A stretch of 64,000 nt of DNA from NCBI GenBank assembly GCA_013397075.1, contig VWZS01002260.1:248001-312000 (forward strand). The letters are read 5' to 3'. This stretch comes from Rhabdornis inornatus. Its lineage: Eukaryota; Chordata; Aves; Passeriformes; Rhabdornithidae. The translations under genes and the position numbers were made by a program. Below, in pieces: positions 1-13,500 of the stretch. The notes beneath the pieces are model-generated. The model searched no databases. It worked only from the letters and a program-made list of their open reading frames with translations, and had not been told where the DNA came from. Numbering within the stretch: the stretch's first letter is position 1; each line of letters begins with the position of its first letter.

Positions 1-1540
1 TAAAGCCAAACCTCTTGGATACCCTTACATTACTTCGAAAACTCCCCCAGTTGTTTATCAGGAATTGAATGCTGAGGGATTGGATATTGGTTGGAACTAC
101 TGGCCCTCACTCAGGGCTGGACACTGCTCAAGGATACTGATGCTGTGCCATGTTTCAGAATCAACTGCACAAAGGATCCTTCAGCACAGGAGGGAAAAAT
201 TCATGCATCTTAAAGAGAAAATAAAATTCTGCCTTCGTTTACTGCTAGAAAGTTCTTGCAACTCATCTGCCATGTTTTAATATCAAATAAGAGTGTGTTT
301 GTTCCAGTGTGGTCAACTGGATCTTCATAGCCAAAACTTCAGGAGCACATGGTTTATTTTTATTTAGAGAAAACCACTTCAGAATACACTTGTATTGAAA
401 GGATAACTTATAATCTAACAGAAATTAAAGAGATCACTAAGCACCAAGTAATATATATTTATTTATACTTAAATAAAAATATATGGGCACATACACATAT
501 GTACAATTCCTTCTATTCTTAAACTCATGGACAGAGCTACAGAACTGATCAAAATTATCATTCAGTGGAGGGAGAAAATAAATTACGAAACAAAGCCTAG
601 GAGCAATTGGTTACAATTAATTATTTTCCTAGCAATGTATTCTATTATAGCCAGCACAAATATAGTAAAAATTATATGAATCCTTAAGTGTCCCCATAAA
701 ACTAGATAAAAACAAAAATACAGAAAAAACCCAGAATCACTTGGTTTTACAGCACTTGGTACTGAAAGCTTTATTAAATTTCTTTTTATGTCCTCAAGCA
801 GATTTTAGCACCTGTCATGACAAGTCAGATTCCTGCAATTAGGAATCACACTAAACAAATCATGGTGCTGCCTTTTTCCTAACAGATCTATCAAATTGTT
901 CAAACTAAATATGAGTTGAAGGCATTCTGCAACTGCACAAATCTGTCAAATCTATTTAAAGGGCCTATGTTACACAAGATTGAAGGTGTTATTTGAGCTT
1001 TCAGTCCTGTATTTTTTCTTTGACGTTAAATATCACTTCCATAAAACCGCAGAAAATTATTCTAGCATATTCATAAGTAATAATGTCTGAGACATCAGAA
1101 TATTTCGATATCAAAGGTTAGACATGGACAATAAAATAGCAATTTATAGGGACTGCCAGTCTACATTTTTCCTTTTTATTGTTTTTTAAGCAAAGCAGTA
1201 ATTTACAGCAATCAAGCATTTAAACCTCAGTTTTTCAGAGGCTGAGCTGATTTATAGGAACTCTTTTGGGAAGTACAGATTACTTGCAAAGATAACCATT
1301 TCCAAGTCATCATTCTGCACACATAGGTGATTTTCTTTCCACTGAGTAATCTGTTATTTTGTTTTGATATGAAATTCAATTTAATTTATTACATTTAATT
1401 AAAATATGTTTATACTAGCAGTCTCTACCTGTAAACGAAAGAAGGCCAATTACTTCTATTATAGGGAACAGTTCTGGAGCTTCCAAAAATTCATTTAAAA
1501 GTTCATGTATTTACATGGCACCATGGGTAAGTAAACTCAC
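1..1540. other. COL24A1: COL24A1 intron 5 (part), no other feature seen
   Basis: AT-rich intron sequence running off the left edge. It has short AT-rich low-complexity stretches (for example around 450-490). I see no exon, repeat family or RNA gene. Confidence 0.8.
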
Positions 1541-1594
1541 CTTGGGACCTGGCAATCCTGGCAAACCTGGGTTACCATGTGGTCCTGGAACACC
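1541..1594 (-). CDS. COL24A1: COL24A1 coding exon 5 (Gly-X-Y repeats)
   Basis: This is a second 54-bp collagen exon in phase 0, encoding GVPGPHGNPGLPGLPGPK, residues 491-508. The acceptor is tttttttaatag and the donor GTGAGT. It is the last exon visible; the next triplets must lie left of position 1, because no further Gly-X-Y segment with splice sites appears in 1-1540. Confidence 0.95.
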
Positions 1595-4500
1595 CTATTA
1601 AAAAAACCCAAACAAATGAAGGAGAACAACAAATGGGATTATTCAATACACCACTGAACAAATGCAAATCGTTTGCAGAGAATAATTTTACTGCATCTTT
1701 CCTGCTTTTAGAATCACTGGTTAGGATTTTCAAAGGATTCACAAGAAATAAAACATACACATCTTCCTAAAAGTTAAAAGTAAAGGTGAGCACCCCCCTT
1801 TCTTTTACAAATCTGTTTCTGTTGTCTTCCCAGGTAATTCTTAAAGGTGTTCAGCACAGTCACTGCAGTGTTGCTCTCCAGCTACAACACTTGAAGGCAT
1901 GGAATAGAATCAGTGAAATCACATTCTGAGGTACAAAGCTGTACACTGCAAAGGGAAGCAAGCGGATTAGTTCTTAGCTACTTAAAAGGTGTCTCAAAGC
2001 AATGTATCCCACCTTCTTTAAAAAAAAATATAAATCACAGATTCTCCTGATTCTCCCACAGCTAGTATAGAAAATGGAATTGTTACTAAAATAATTCAAC
2101 TTAACTTGTTCCAGGAACAGAATAAGCTATCAAAACTATCCAGTATAAGTGTCTGTTCCTGCAATACATTCAGCAACCTTCACTCCTTGGAAAATTGCAC
2201 ATTAGGGACAATATTTGTGCAATGGCTGTCAGCAGCTGTTCATCTTCCAAGTACTGAGGGACCAAACTGGCGAAAATCTGTCCCTCAGATAAACTGGCAA
2301 CAAACCTTCTGTTGAATTCACTAAGGCCAAAACTCTTCCAAAATCCAAATATCAAGTATAAAAAGAATATTTTTTAACTTTCTTGTATGTTTAGTGGTCT
2401 AACAAGAGCTAAACTCAGTGTGTCTTTCCGCCACACCAGGCTGCATTTACCAATTTCACCTTGCAGTAACACTGAAAGCTGCATCCCTTAAGTGCTGCCT
2501 CTCACTAATGACAATGTTGACATAACTCCACAGAAATGCTAATCCCATGTGCTGTTTGAGAGATTAATTTGCACACTGACAACTTTGGAGGCACTCTCGG
2601 GGATTTAGGAGAAAGGAAACAAATAGGAAGTGCCAACATAGCTGCAGTGCCACAGTGGCTCCTGCTTTTGCAGCCTGCAGTGTCACTGTCCTGGGGCACA
2701 GTACTGGAATACAGAAGTGCAAAACTATTCTCATGGAATGAGGCATCAGAGGAGTTTTAGGTATCGCTAATTCTGAAACTTCATTATCAAGAAACTTGGA
2801 ACAAGCCAAGACACTTAGAAAACACTGTCAGATGTGGGCTGCTTTACCACAGAATTTTAGGGATCAAAATCAGCTTTCAATGGAAATGTCTATCCATTAA
2901 TAACACATGCCCCAAGTGTCCCAAACACATGGATCTCTGTCAGGATCAGGTTTGGACACACACTCTGATGAAGGTCCGGGCAAGGCAGCTCTGCACTCTG
3001 CTGTTTCCCTTTGGCACCTTGAGTCACATTTCAGGATCACAAATGGCAGCTCATGTGAAGTAAAACAGAAGTCACAGGGCAGGCTGCTGGATGAGGAAAT
3101 GAACTTTGAGTCAACAAAGTTTCCACAGGCTTTTTGGCTCACAAAACTCATGTCATAACATACATCATCACTAGCTGCACCTGCCTGAATTTATCAGTAT
3201 TGTACAAAGTAAAGAACACTGACATTTCAAAACTTTTTTTTTTAAAACCAAATAGTTTTATAGACTTGCTTGGACCATATAATTAAATTTTAAACTCAGA
3301 ACTACTGGTAAATATTGATCTCAGCCATTTTCATACTTTTCCAGGCACCTTACTGTAAGCTGTCCCTTCACATTGGAAAGCACATCCTACACAACAATTA
3401 ATCCAGAGAACGCATGCAGAGTACTGTGCTTTTAAGTACTCTATACCTGTAAAAAGACCTTCAGAAAAAAAATACCAAACAAACTGCAGCTGGGCAAGAG
3501 CAGTCTCACCAATAGGCATGGCCTTAAACATATAAACACCTCCTCTAAAACAAAGAAAACTTCCCAATAGTGAGGATCTACTTGGATATGTGAGATCCTG
3601 CCTCTGATGCCAGACATATCCTTACCACAGGCAGTGTGCAACATAAAAAAGCTGAGTTGTAAGAATTGTCAGCTCTTATATAGAAGGATCTGAGAAGTCA
3701 TGAAGAGATGAATTTGAAGGAATGCTTTTCATTTTGTACGTTTAAGTGTGTCTCTTCTACTCCCTTGCCTCCAAAATGCTCTAGAGCATTAGTTCTTGGC
3801 CTCTTTGACCAGTGCAATTACTACCCAACAGGCCAAGTTTAGAACATCCTGTGCTGTGTTGGCTTTCAACAGGCTATTGAGCAGCATCTTAAACAGGCTG
3901 TTCAGCAGCATGTGGTTTAAAAGTTCCTCAAAGGCTGAATCAAAACTCCCACACATCTGCTGAGCCCCAGTATAAACTACTCACTGATCTCCCACTTTCC
4001 ATCTGCCTTGATGAGGGCACTCCAGCCACAACCATTCACACCCCAGCTCCCATGGCCTGAAACCCACACAACAAAACCTTCACCTGCTCCCTCCAGCTGC
4101 CATTCCCCTAAAACCCACCCTGATCAACCATGACCTCAGGGACTCCTCAAGCAAATGGTTTTTGTACAATTGCACAAACCCAGATTCATCCTCTTTTGCC
4201 TCATCGCTGATCTGTGCGGTGGCACAGCCATCGTGGCAAAGCCCAGCTCTGTCCCCAGGCACAGGGCAAGGCTGCTGTCCCTGCTCCTGCTGGGATGCAC
4301 CCACTCACACAGAATAAACCATTTCCTACTGCAGCTCATTTCTGTAGCAAAGCACTCTGATATCAACCTGTGATCAAGCTGCTGAAGCTTAAGAGACTAA
4401 AAAAGATTTTTGGGATTACTTTTTCCCCCCCACTCTGTTGTGCAGTGGTTAATTTTGTATCCTGCACCTGCTCCTCAGAGGCTGTGCCCTGCATTGCTCA

Positions 4501-7500
4501 CTGCCCCTCACTCCAAAAACAAATGAATGTGACCTTAGATTGTGGCACATGGGAGCAGCATGGAAAAACCAGAAGTTCATATTGGGAGCAGCAAAAGCCA
4601 GGTACAAATATAATAAAGCTCAGTGTGCGCACCCATACATGGAATTAACTACGCTGGGAGCTCACAGCCAGAGAAACAGTTTGTTTGTCTTGCTTTAACC
4701 TTCCTGCCAAATGTTAAGAATCATGCATTTTCGTAATCACTAAGCATATGAATAAAGCTGAGAAAAACAAAATCATTCAAACTCCAGTCTGATTATTGGT
4801 GACCTGCCCAGAGGTGCAGAAGAACAGAGTTGTTTTACTCACCCGAGGACCCCTCTTCCCTGAAGGACCAGGTAAACCTGGAGGACCTGGAGGACCCTGG
4901 TGACAGAAAACCAAAGCAGTTGAGGCTAAAACCTGACACAAGGACAGTATCACAACTCTAGATGAGACCAGTTTTGCTAACTGATAACCTTGTGCTCATG
5001 CTGACTCCCTCAATTTGAAAACCGATTCCAAAACTACAAGAAAGCGTGTTTTTAATCTGACTCCAAATCAGATTTCTGTCTAGAAAGTATCTTGTATCAG
5101 AGAAATTGGAGCTAACAATCCAGATAGTAACTTTTACTCAAGTGTATCGGTACTAAAGGAAGAAAAGATCCAGTGAAGAAAGCAATGCAATGTATTTCTA
5201 AACAAAGGGCAGAGAATAATTAAGCCTTTTCAATAAGCTTGCTGGCATGCCAAACACTTTAGAAAGGTTGGAGTAACTGTGAAAAAATGATACCACCTCA
5301 CAGAAATGACGAGTATGAAATAGAGAAAATAAATGTGGACAAATTACTGTTCAGTTTCCTATTAAAAGCTTCTACTAAGAATAACTGGTAGCACATTTGC
5401 CCTTCTATATAATGAATAACATTCTCTTTAAAGATAATGCAGACTTTTAAAGATGCTAGTATATGATCAAATGTATCTTCTGCAAACAAATTAGATTATG
5501 AGTCACCATATTAGATAGTGTAACAGCCCCTGCATATCTAGTTGTTTCGAACAATGAAACCTTTCCTTTTTCTGTATAATGACTGCTGTTCAGATTCAAA
5601 ACCCCAGGATCTACTTCATTGTACTCAAATACAAATGAGTGCTCTAAACTAAAATCTGCACTACTTTATATTATATTTCACCTATCAAATTCGAGTCCTA
5701 CAGAGGGGTAGGCTGTTCTTAAGGGTGAGTTCAGCCCCATCCACATGCCTGCAACAGGAGCCATGTACTTTCTGCAAGGGCAAATGGGCATCAGCAAAGT
5801 CAGACCTCATGCAAGAGGTGTGTGGGTGATAGCAGGGGTTCAACCTGCTCCGGGGTTCAACCCAGGCTTCCTCACACTCCCCTGTTCTGTATGTCTGACA
5901 TCCTCTCAGCTGAGACACCAGGCAAAACACTGAGTACCACACTGCCCGCCACCAAACAACAGTGCTGAAACCTGGCTGAAAGAATACCAGGAAAACCAGA
6001 AAGGCCATTATGGTGGCTGAAATGACCAACAGGAAAGAGATAAAAAAGGGAAGTGTGGAAGGAAAGAAAGACAAACACCCTTGAGGGTTTTATTAGCAAG
6101 CAACATTTCATTAAGACAAAAGCTGGATTTTTAAAAACCTGCAGTTTTATGTGATACTCTCCTTTCTTAGAAAGGTAATGTCACTGCAGAGAAGACAGTG
6201 CTGTTCGTGGAATTTAGACATCAACAAGCATTAGCTTGGCCAAACATTAATTTGGCCAAAATACAGGTCAGTTATGCACAGTTCTGGGGAAACAACTGTG
6301 GTTCTGATGACTAAAAATAGGAATTATTTCCTCTCCAATCAATCATAATAAACGTAGGAGTTTAAATGCAGTTGGGAATATCTGCATGTCCATACATGCT
6401 ACGTTATGTCATGCTGAAAACCATAGCTGCACTTCCCTCTCTGTACAATTTAGAAGACACAAATCTGTGTAAGAGCCCTGGTCTCTAGATCAAACCATAA
6501 CATGTCACACTTTTAGCATAGGATGCTCTCTATTCACTATGCTTGCATAAACGCTCACTAACATCCTCATTTTTCTCAAGTAGAAAGACCCCATGTTTAA
6601 TAGCACAAGAAATGTAACAAAGAGGCACATGGAAAACTCTTGACCTGGCATTCTCGTCCAGGTTCAAAAACGCACTTGAAAGGGCACAGAGAACTCCCAC
6701 CCTGCCCTGCTGAAGCAGTATGTTTTTAATATCTCCTCTCAAAATGTAAGTTAAGAGATGCCTTTTGATTAGATAATTATCCTGGGACTATAAAAGAAAA
6801 TATTTTTTTGTTAAGTAAAATAGTTGCAACTAGGGTGCATTCTTTTGCGATTTGTGCTCTTTCTATCCCTGTTTCAGACATTTCCTTAAAAATACATTAA
6901 TAGCTAAACCATTTAACTACATACATTAATAGCCCACCATTTTCCTAATAGAAATCTTACACAGTATTAAGACTCCTGAACTTTGTTGCTGATGGATTGA
7001 ATGAGGGCAATGAGAACATTTTTCTCTATGCGACTTCTAAATTTTTTGAACACTATCTGCTTCCTTTGCAACAGAAAACAAATGAACACTCAAATCCAAC
7101 CCACCCTTACTTTGATTACTCTAATTCAAACGTAACTATCTCTTTTCATACTAAAAGAAAACCACAAAAAAAGGAAAATCTAACCACAATCAAGCCCTCA
7201 GAAACCCCTAAAAGAAGCAGCACAATAGATACTAGGCAGAGATTAATAACTCTTTCCCAGAGCATTTTAAAACAAAGTCAACTGTTGCAGATGGAGTCTC
7301 TGGTTCACAATAATAAGCAGCTAACCCCAGCCACCCAGGTGTTTGATTAAAATATTAAAGGACTCCTTAACCAGAGGATGTTACCCTTTAGCCTCCACCA
7401 CAGACTCCTCCCTCTGGCAACACCTCTGCTGAGAGCAGACTCCAGTAGAGCACACTCAAATCTTCCTCGACATGCTTTCCCAAGTTACACGTTATCCTGT

Positions 7501-10500
7501 GCTATGTATTTCTACAATCTGGGAAAGCAACTGCAACTTCAAATCAGTATGACTATTTTTATATTGGCTAGGAAGCTACTTAAACCTCTCAGGCATCCTT
7601 GTAAACCACAGAAATCAACATCTGAGAGTGAGCCAATCTCTCTTAAACCAAGGAATAAGTCACTTGTTTGAACAGCTTTTCTTCCAACTACTGGAAACAG
7701 TAATTAAACAAACCTGAAGCAATTAGAAATGTTAATGTGATTTTTAGCATTTGACACTTTAACCACCACGATCAAACAAAACAAAACAAAAAAAAGAAGT
7801 TACTTTGTATAAATATTACAGATACTACCTTAAAACCGTTTAACAAAACCAGTTTGCTCAGAACAGATAATTTGTACCTTAAGAAAGGTACTACAACTTA
7901 CTGTCGTTAGGAATTGTAAAAATTTCATTTAGCTATTGAGCAAAGAAGATTCCAAATAATAATTTCTTAATCCTGAGATAATAAAAGTAGATGCTACTTT
8001 TACAGAAATTTTCACAGCCCTTCCAATGGTCACTGGAATAAATGTAAGGAACTTCCTAGACATAAAATAACTTCCACTGTTTTCCTAGGCACTGAAGCCC
8101 TGAGTTACTTGTGTTACATGTGTTTTAAACTTGACCTATTACCCAGAGGTAATTTCATTTACATATGGCAAGTCTCTAAGATTTCAGATGCACAGCAATA
8201 AATTCTGCATTAAGTAGTTAAAACTTCTGCACAGGCACGTGTTGATCCTCATGCCATTCAATATCTAAATCCTGTTCACTGAACCTTCTCTTGTGAAGCA
8301 GCTATGAAGTTTCTCTTTAAAAGACTCTTGCCTATATCTCAGCCACTCAAACTCAGCTCAAACTATTCTTTCTTAAAAGACTAAGTTAAAGAAACATACC
8401 AGTTTAACACCTGATTGATCAAATATGAAGGCAGGCAATCCTTCAGCAAAACAAAGAACCCGTGAAACTTTCTGCACATCATCACCAAAATACCTGCAGT
8501 GCAGCAGTGAAATAAACAGAACTATCAGATTCCAAACCTATTCTAAAACCTCTCCATGAGGAAATTTCACTTCTAACACTGCTAATAAAATTTGTTCTAT
8601 TGTTCAGGTATCACTCTGACAAGCTATGTTTTCCTTATATCCCACCTAAAATTTTATTCTCTGTCTTGCCACACTTTATGTGAAGAGGCAAAAAAGCATC
8701 TTTATTGACTAGCCCTTTGCAAAACTATAACTATATTCCTTCCTAACTTTCATTACTAAAACCACTTTTGTTTTACACTTTGCTCAGAATCATATTTTCT
8801 ATAACTATACCTGTATTACTGCAATCATCTGCAATCCTTTCCATCTGTCTACATCCTTTCTAAAGCCCCTCATCTAAAGCTGAGGACACTTCTCCAAACA
8901 CAACCTTGTCATACCCAAACCAGTAGAAAAAGTAGCCTGTCTCTGATACTCACCATTCCTCCTAATGTATTAAACATCACAGCAGAAAGATGTATTTATT
9001 CTCTACTGCAGTATGATACCAATCTATCATCCTCATAACTGTCAAAGCAGTCACTCCCCCATAATCTATTTGCACTTTTAATTTCTGTATTATTGCACTA
9101 AATTTAATCCCATCAGTTTTACATCATCTGGAATTCCGATCCTGTCACTCAGAATTATTCTTTGTGCTCCTAGAGGGCTTTGTTTACCTTCTTTAAGCAC
9201 TTCATACAGATACTGTTTTAACTATTGAGCAACAAGGATCCTACCAAATTTGAATGTCCACCTATTGTTTTAATTCTTGTTTCATTTGCATTTCACTGGA
9301 AACAAGAAAAGCTGCACACTTCTCTTTCCAAATGCCCTAGAGCAGGCAGTCACCTCTGTATGATTACCCTCCTTTTTTTTCTTTACAGTTGTGGAAATCT
9401 CCCTTTTCCAAGAATTCCTACAGCAGTCAAAGCCATGTCATCAACATCAGAGGAATACATATATGGCTTTGGGTTATGGATTGAAGTTTTCCAATACTGT
9501 TGTGCAGAAGACTGGGAAACTGCAGCAGTTCTAGGGGAATTAAATTAAATGTTTGAATTTTTTACAATAATAATACTTTTTGCTACTAAAAATAAACCTG
9601 CATGAATCTAAACTTTTTATCTGAATCATCAGATACTGAGATTTCTCAGCCTGGGCAGGGAAATGCATGAAAGAGATTAAGTGCCCAATATATTCCCTGT
9701 GATTAGGGGGAGCCTCAACGAGCAATTTCGTTCAACTGAGAAATAAGCAAAGTGCAAAGAGCGGAACTGTGAAAGGTTAGCTAAGAGTAAACTAAGTGAA
9801 ATAAGGTAAGTGTGAAAGGGAAGCTACCGCTGTTCATTTAGCACTACATTTGAGATCTCTGAACTGCTCTCTCAGTGTTCTTACTCTCACACACCTTGAT
9901 TGCAAGTAGCATATCTCATCCAGGACTCAATTCTGCTTATCGCTGGGCTTGCCATTTCCCATTCCTCCTGGCAACAATTCCAGACTGCCTCTCTCTACCA
10001 ACTAGAAGGAACACCACCACTTGGTCTTCTACAATTCCTCCTTTCTGGCAAAGTGTCTTGAAAACCCAGAAAGCTTTTCCAATAAAGGAAACTAATTCCT
10101 AGTTCATTTCTCTTGGAAGGCCACATCCTGTGCAGATAAGCCTGAAGATGCAATTACCCACGAGCAAGTAACATAAATCAGCTCTTCAGCTCACATCAGC
10201 CTCTCCGTTTACCAGTGTGGGACTATGCACCATGTTATTGCAAGCTACTTCAGGATTGTCCAATGAAAAATATCAGCTTGAAAGTTAAACAGTTAAAAAT
10301 ACACACCACATTTATTTTTGTATTCTTTACAGATTGCCAACACCCTCTGCATCCCAAAAAGGAGTGGCTATCAGACGAACAGAGCAGCATGCCCTTGAAA
10401 GAAGAATTTTAGGAAATCTTACTATTTCAGTTTAAACTCACTTTGTATTTTTCTTGGGGGGTTTTGCTCATTGCAACTGCTAGAATTTTAATCAGGCTCT

Positions 10501-13500
10501 TAATAGTTTTGAAGAAATAGTTGTTCCCTTTTTATACCCTATCCATAAATGAAAGCCTGAATTCTGGAATCCTGCTTTGCAGCAGTGGGTGAATTCCACA
10601 GCTGTGGGATCATGGAATATGAGAGGCCTAATTATACAAGGCAAGAATCAGTTCTGGTAGATGATTAAAAGCTAAAGAAGCTGAGTAGTTTAAGAACCAC
10701 AAAAGCTAGTTCTTGCCTGTCAATTCCAATAGAACAAACATTAACTTCTCTGTTCAAATCTTGAAAGAAGATTCAAACCAACCACAACACAGTAAAAGAA
10801 GTAAAAAGAGGGGGTTTCATGCCTCATCAGGACTTTTTGCTGCAAGGGAAGTTTTCAAGTTCTTCAGTGCTGCTTTTTTAGGCTCTACATTGCAAAGACT
10901 GCACGAGTGCTTATGTACTGAAGTGTTAGAGCCACACATATAAAAGCTGCATTAATTCTTGTCTTCTCTACATGGGAGGACTAGACTAAGAAAGCAAGCC
11001 AAGATCATCTCTTCAAGTCTGAGGCCAACAGCAGTAGCAAATACTGAGCCACACATTCCCCATAGAGCACAATTCTTAGTTTCATGGAGAGACCTTCTCT
11101 CCCTTTGGTGCCAGCCCCTCTGGCAGAGCTATGTTCTAGCTTTGCCTCTGTTCCAGCAGGTGCTGCTGGCCCCTTCAGCCAACCCGGGGCCCACAAAGGT
11201 CTAGATTAACTTCTCACCTCTGCCACAGATCTTTAACACCTTGGACATGTTATCTAAATCCTGACCCAGCAAAACACCTCAGCACAAGTGCACCATATTC
11301 CCTACAGACTACAGTAGGGAATTCTGCATTCCTAAGCAAGACAAACTTCTTTATCCATCCCCAGTCTATAGGACAGGCATTGAAGATGGTAACACAGACA
11401 CCTCTGAACCCTTCAAATTAGCTGTCATTTTTGCCACTGCACACATAGTGTCTGTGTCTAGAAAAACAACCTGGAGCATTTGCTTGGAGTTTCTTACTAA
11501 CAACCAACCAAACTACTACTTACAAACAACCAAACAACCAACTTTATCAGCAGCCATTTCTGCGACATGTGAAAAAGAGTGGATTTAACTTTCTTGGCTG
11601 TGACTGACTGAAATTACAACAAACAAGCTACAGGCTAAAATTAAAACCTTCCATTAGTAGTTACTAAACATCCTAAGGTCCAAAAATGGAAATTAAACTC
11701 ATGCTGATGACAGCTACATATGCTTAGTGATATGTCACCATAAAAGCTATCATAAGGGACAAAGAGAGAAAAAAAGACTGACTTCACAATCAAAGAAGAT
11801 TAAGCAAGAGCACTTCTGGAGTAGTGTGAATTACTCATTAACACATTTTCCAATTGTGTAACAATCACTTTGTGCCTGGATCCTGTTTAGAGTAAAAGCT
11901 GAAATTTTGAATAGGTTCTTAGTTGTTAACTAGTTCAAGAAAAAAATATTTCAGTGCTAAAAGAACAGACGCAATAAATTTATGGGCATATTCAAATATA
12001 TATTAGGAGCTGCTTAACACATATCAAATTGCCTTCCAGTAATGACCACACAGATGAACACTTACAAAACCAAAAACAAACAGACAAAAAAAGCAAGTGA
12101 AATTATTTACTTCAAGCTATGGTTTAAAAATTTTAACCAAAATCTCACACAAGCACAAAGCATGATCTATCATATTTCCCAGGCCAAGCAGGAACTGATG
12201 CTCTTTCTGGTCTGTAGCTTCATATATATGGGCACATTTTTATGTATTAGAAAGTTTATGAGCCTTGTGCACACAATAAGAAAGGATAAACAAGTTTCTA
12301 TTAAAAATAGTATTGTGTATTTGTAATTGTATAAAAAAATCACCCTGTGAATTGAAAAAATACCTCAAAATCTTATAAGACTGTTCTAAAAACTATTTTC
12401 CATGCAGGTTTACTTGACCACATAACCTTGGATTATGAATGATTGCAGACTAGATTCTGCAGCTGGTCTATTTCTACAACTATAAATTTTGACAGCATTG
12501 CTCAACTAAGAAAACTGTGTCCATCTCCCAGGCAGCCTGGTTGTTCTTTTTATGAGCCAGCATCTATATTTGTGAACAGCATTAAATTAGCCTGCAATTT
12601 TATTAAGTGAGCAGTCTCTGTAATTAGTGGTTACAGACACCCAGCTGCATTCCAAGTTTTAAAGAAGTCTGGGTTGCCTACCACTTCACCAGAATGTGAA
12701 TATCTTGGATGTCTTTATATTCTTCCAGTAAATAAAAGTATATGACATATACACTAAAATTACATGAGAAAGAGACATATTTAAGGCACACAAACATTTG
12801 TACAATACAGCTGGGAGAAACTGCAGTCACAGCTTTGGCATGCTCGGAGATGTTTCTTTCAAAGCCTCTGTTAAATGTATGCTGCTGCAATATAGTAAAA
12901 AGAGTAATAAAGATAACTTACAGGAGGTCCAGTTTCCCCCTTTGGACCTCTGACACTTCCCCTTTCAAACATTTTGCCAAGATCTTCATAGTCATAAGCA
13001 TAATTATCAATACCATTTTCATAACTGTTTTCTGTGTAAGTCTCATCAGCATCAAATGCACCTTCCTGCCCCAGATGTGGTTGGTTATCCAGAGGGAGCT
13101 CAGCAGGCAAACTGTACAGGGTTGTGGTGAAGATTTGCTGCTTTTTGCTTGGTTCATCTAAATGCTGTTTTGCTTTTTCCATTCCCTTGCTTTTAGTTTT
13201 ACTCTGTTTTACAGGGGAGATCAGAGAAGGCTCACTGTGTCTGCCTGCATCTTCTGTGGTATTAGCTGAACTATTTGGATATGATCCTGCAGGGGTTTTA
13301 GTGATGTTTCTTTTTCTGCTCATCTCCTGCTGCTGAAGAGCCAGATCAATGTTCTCCTGGAGGTCTGTTTGAGGCCAAGCTTCCAGCAACAGAGGTTTGG
13401 TCTCTGCAAACTCCCATTCAGAGGCATTTCTTAACTCAAAGCGGTCTGGTAGAAACTGAACCTGAGCAATGTTGGCAACAGGCATGTTTGATACTTCTTT

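Noticed and set aside
6997..7350. 117-codon plus-strand open frame in COL24A1 intron 3
   Set aside because: Low-complexity, Ser/Thr/Lys-rich translation of AT-rich intron; no splice sites, domain or homolog recognised.
12871..12921. Continuation of the exon 3 reading frame past Gly-Pro-Pro
   Set aside because: A consensus GTAAGT donor follows 12922, and the next collagen triplets are found in exon 4. The residues after GPP lose the Gly-X-Y pattern.
12742..13161. 139-codon plus-strand open frame overlapping exon 3
   Set aside because: Antisense shadow of COL24A1 exon 3 and its intron; no domain or start context.
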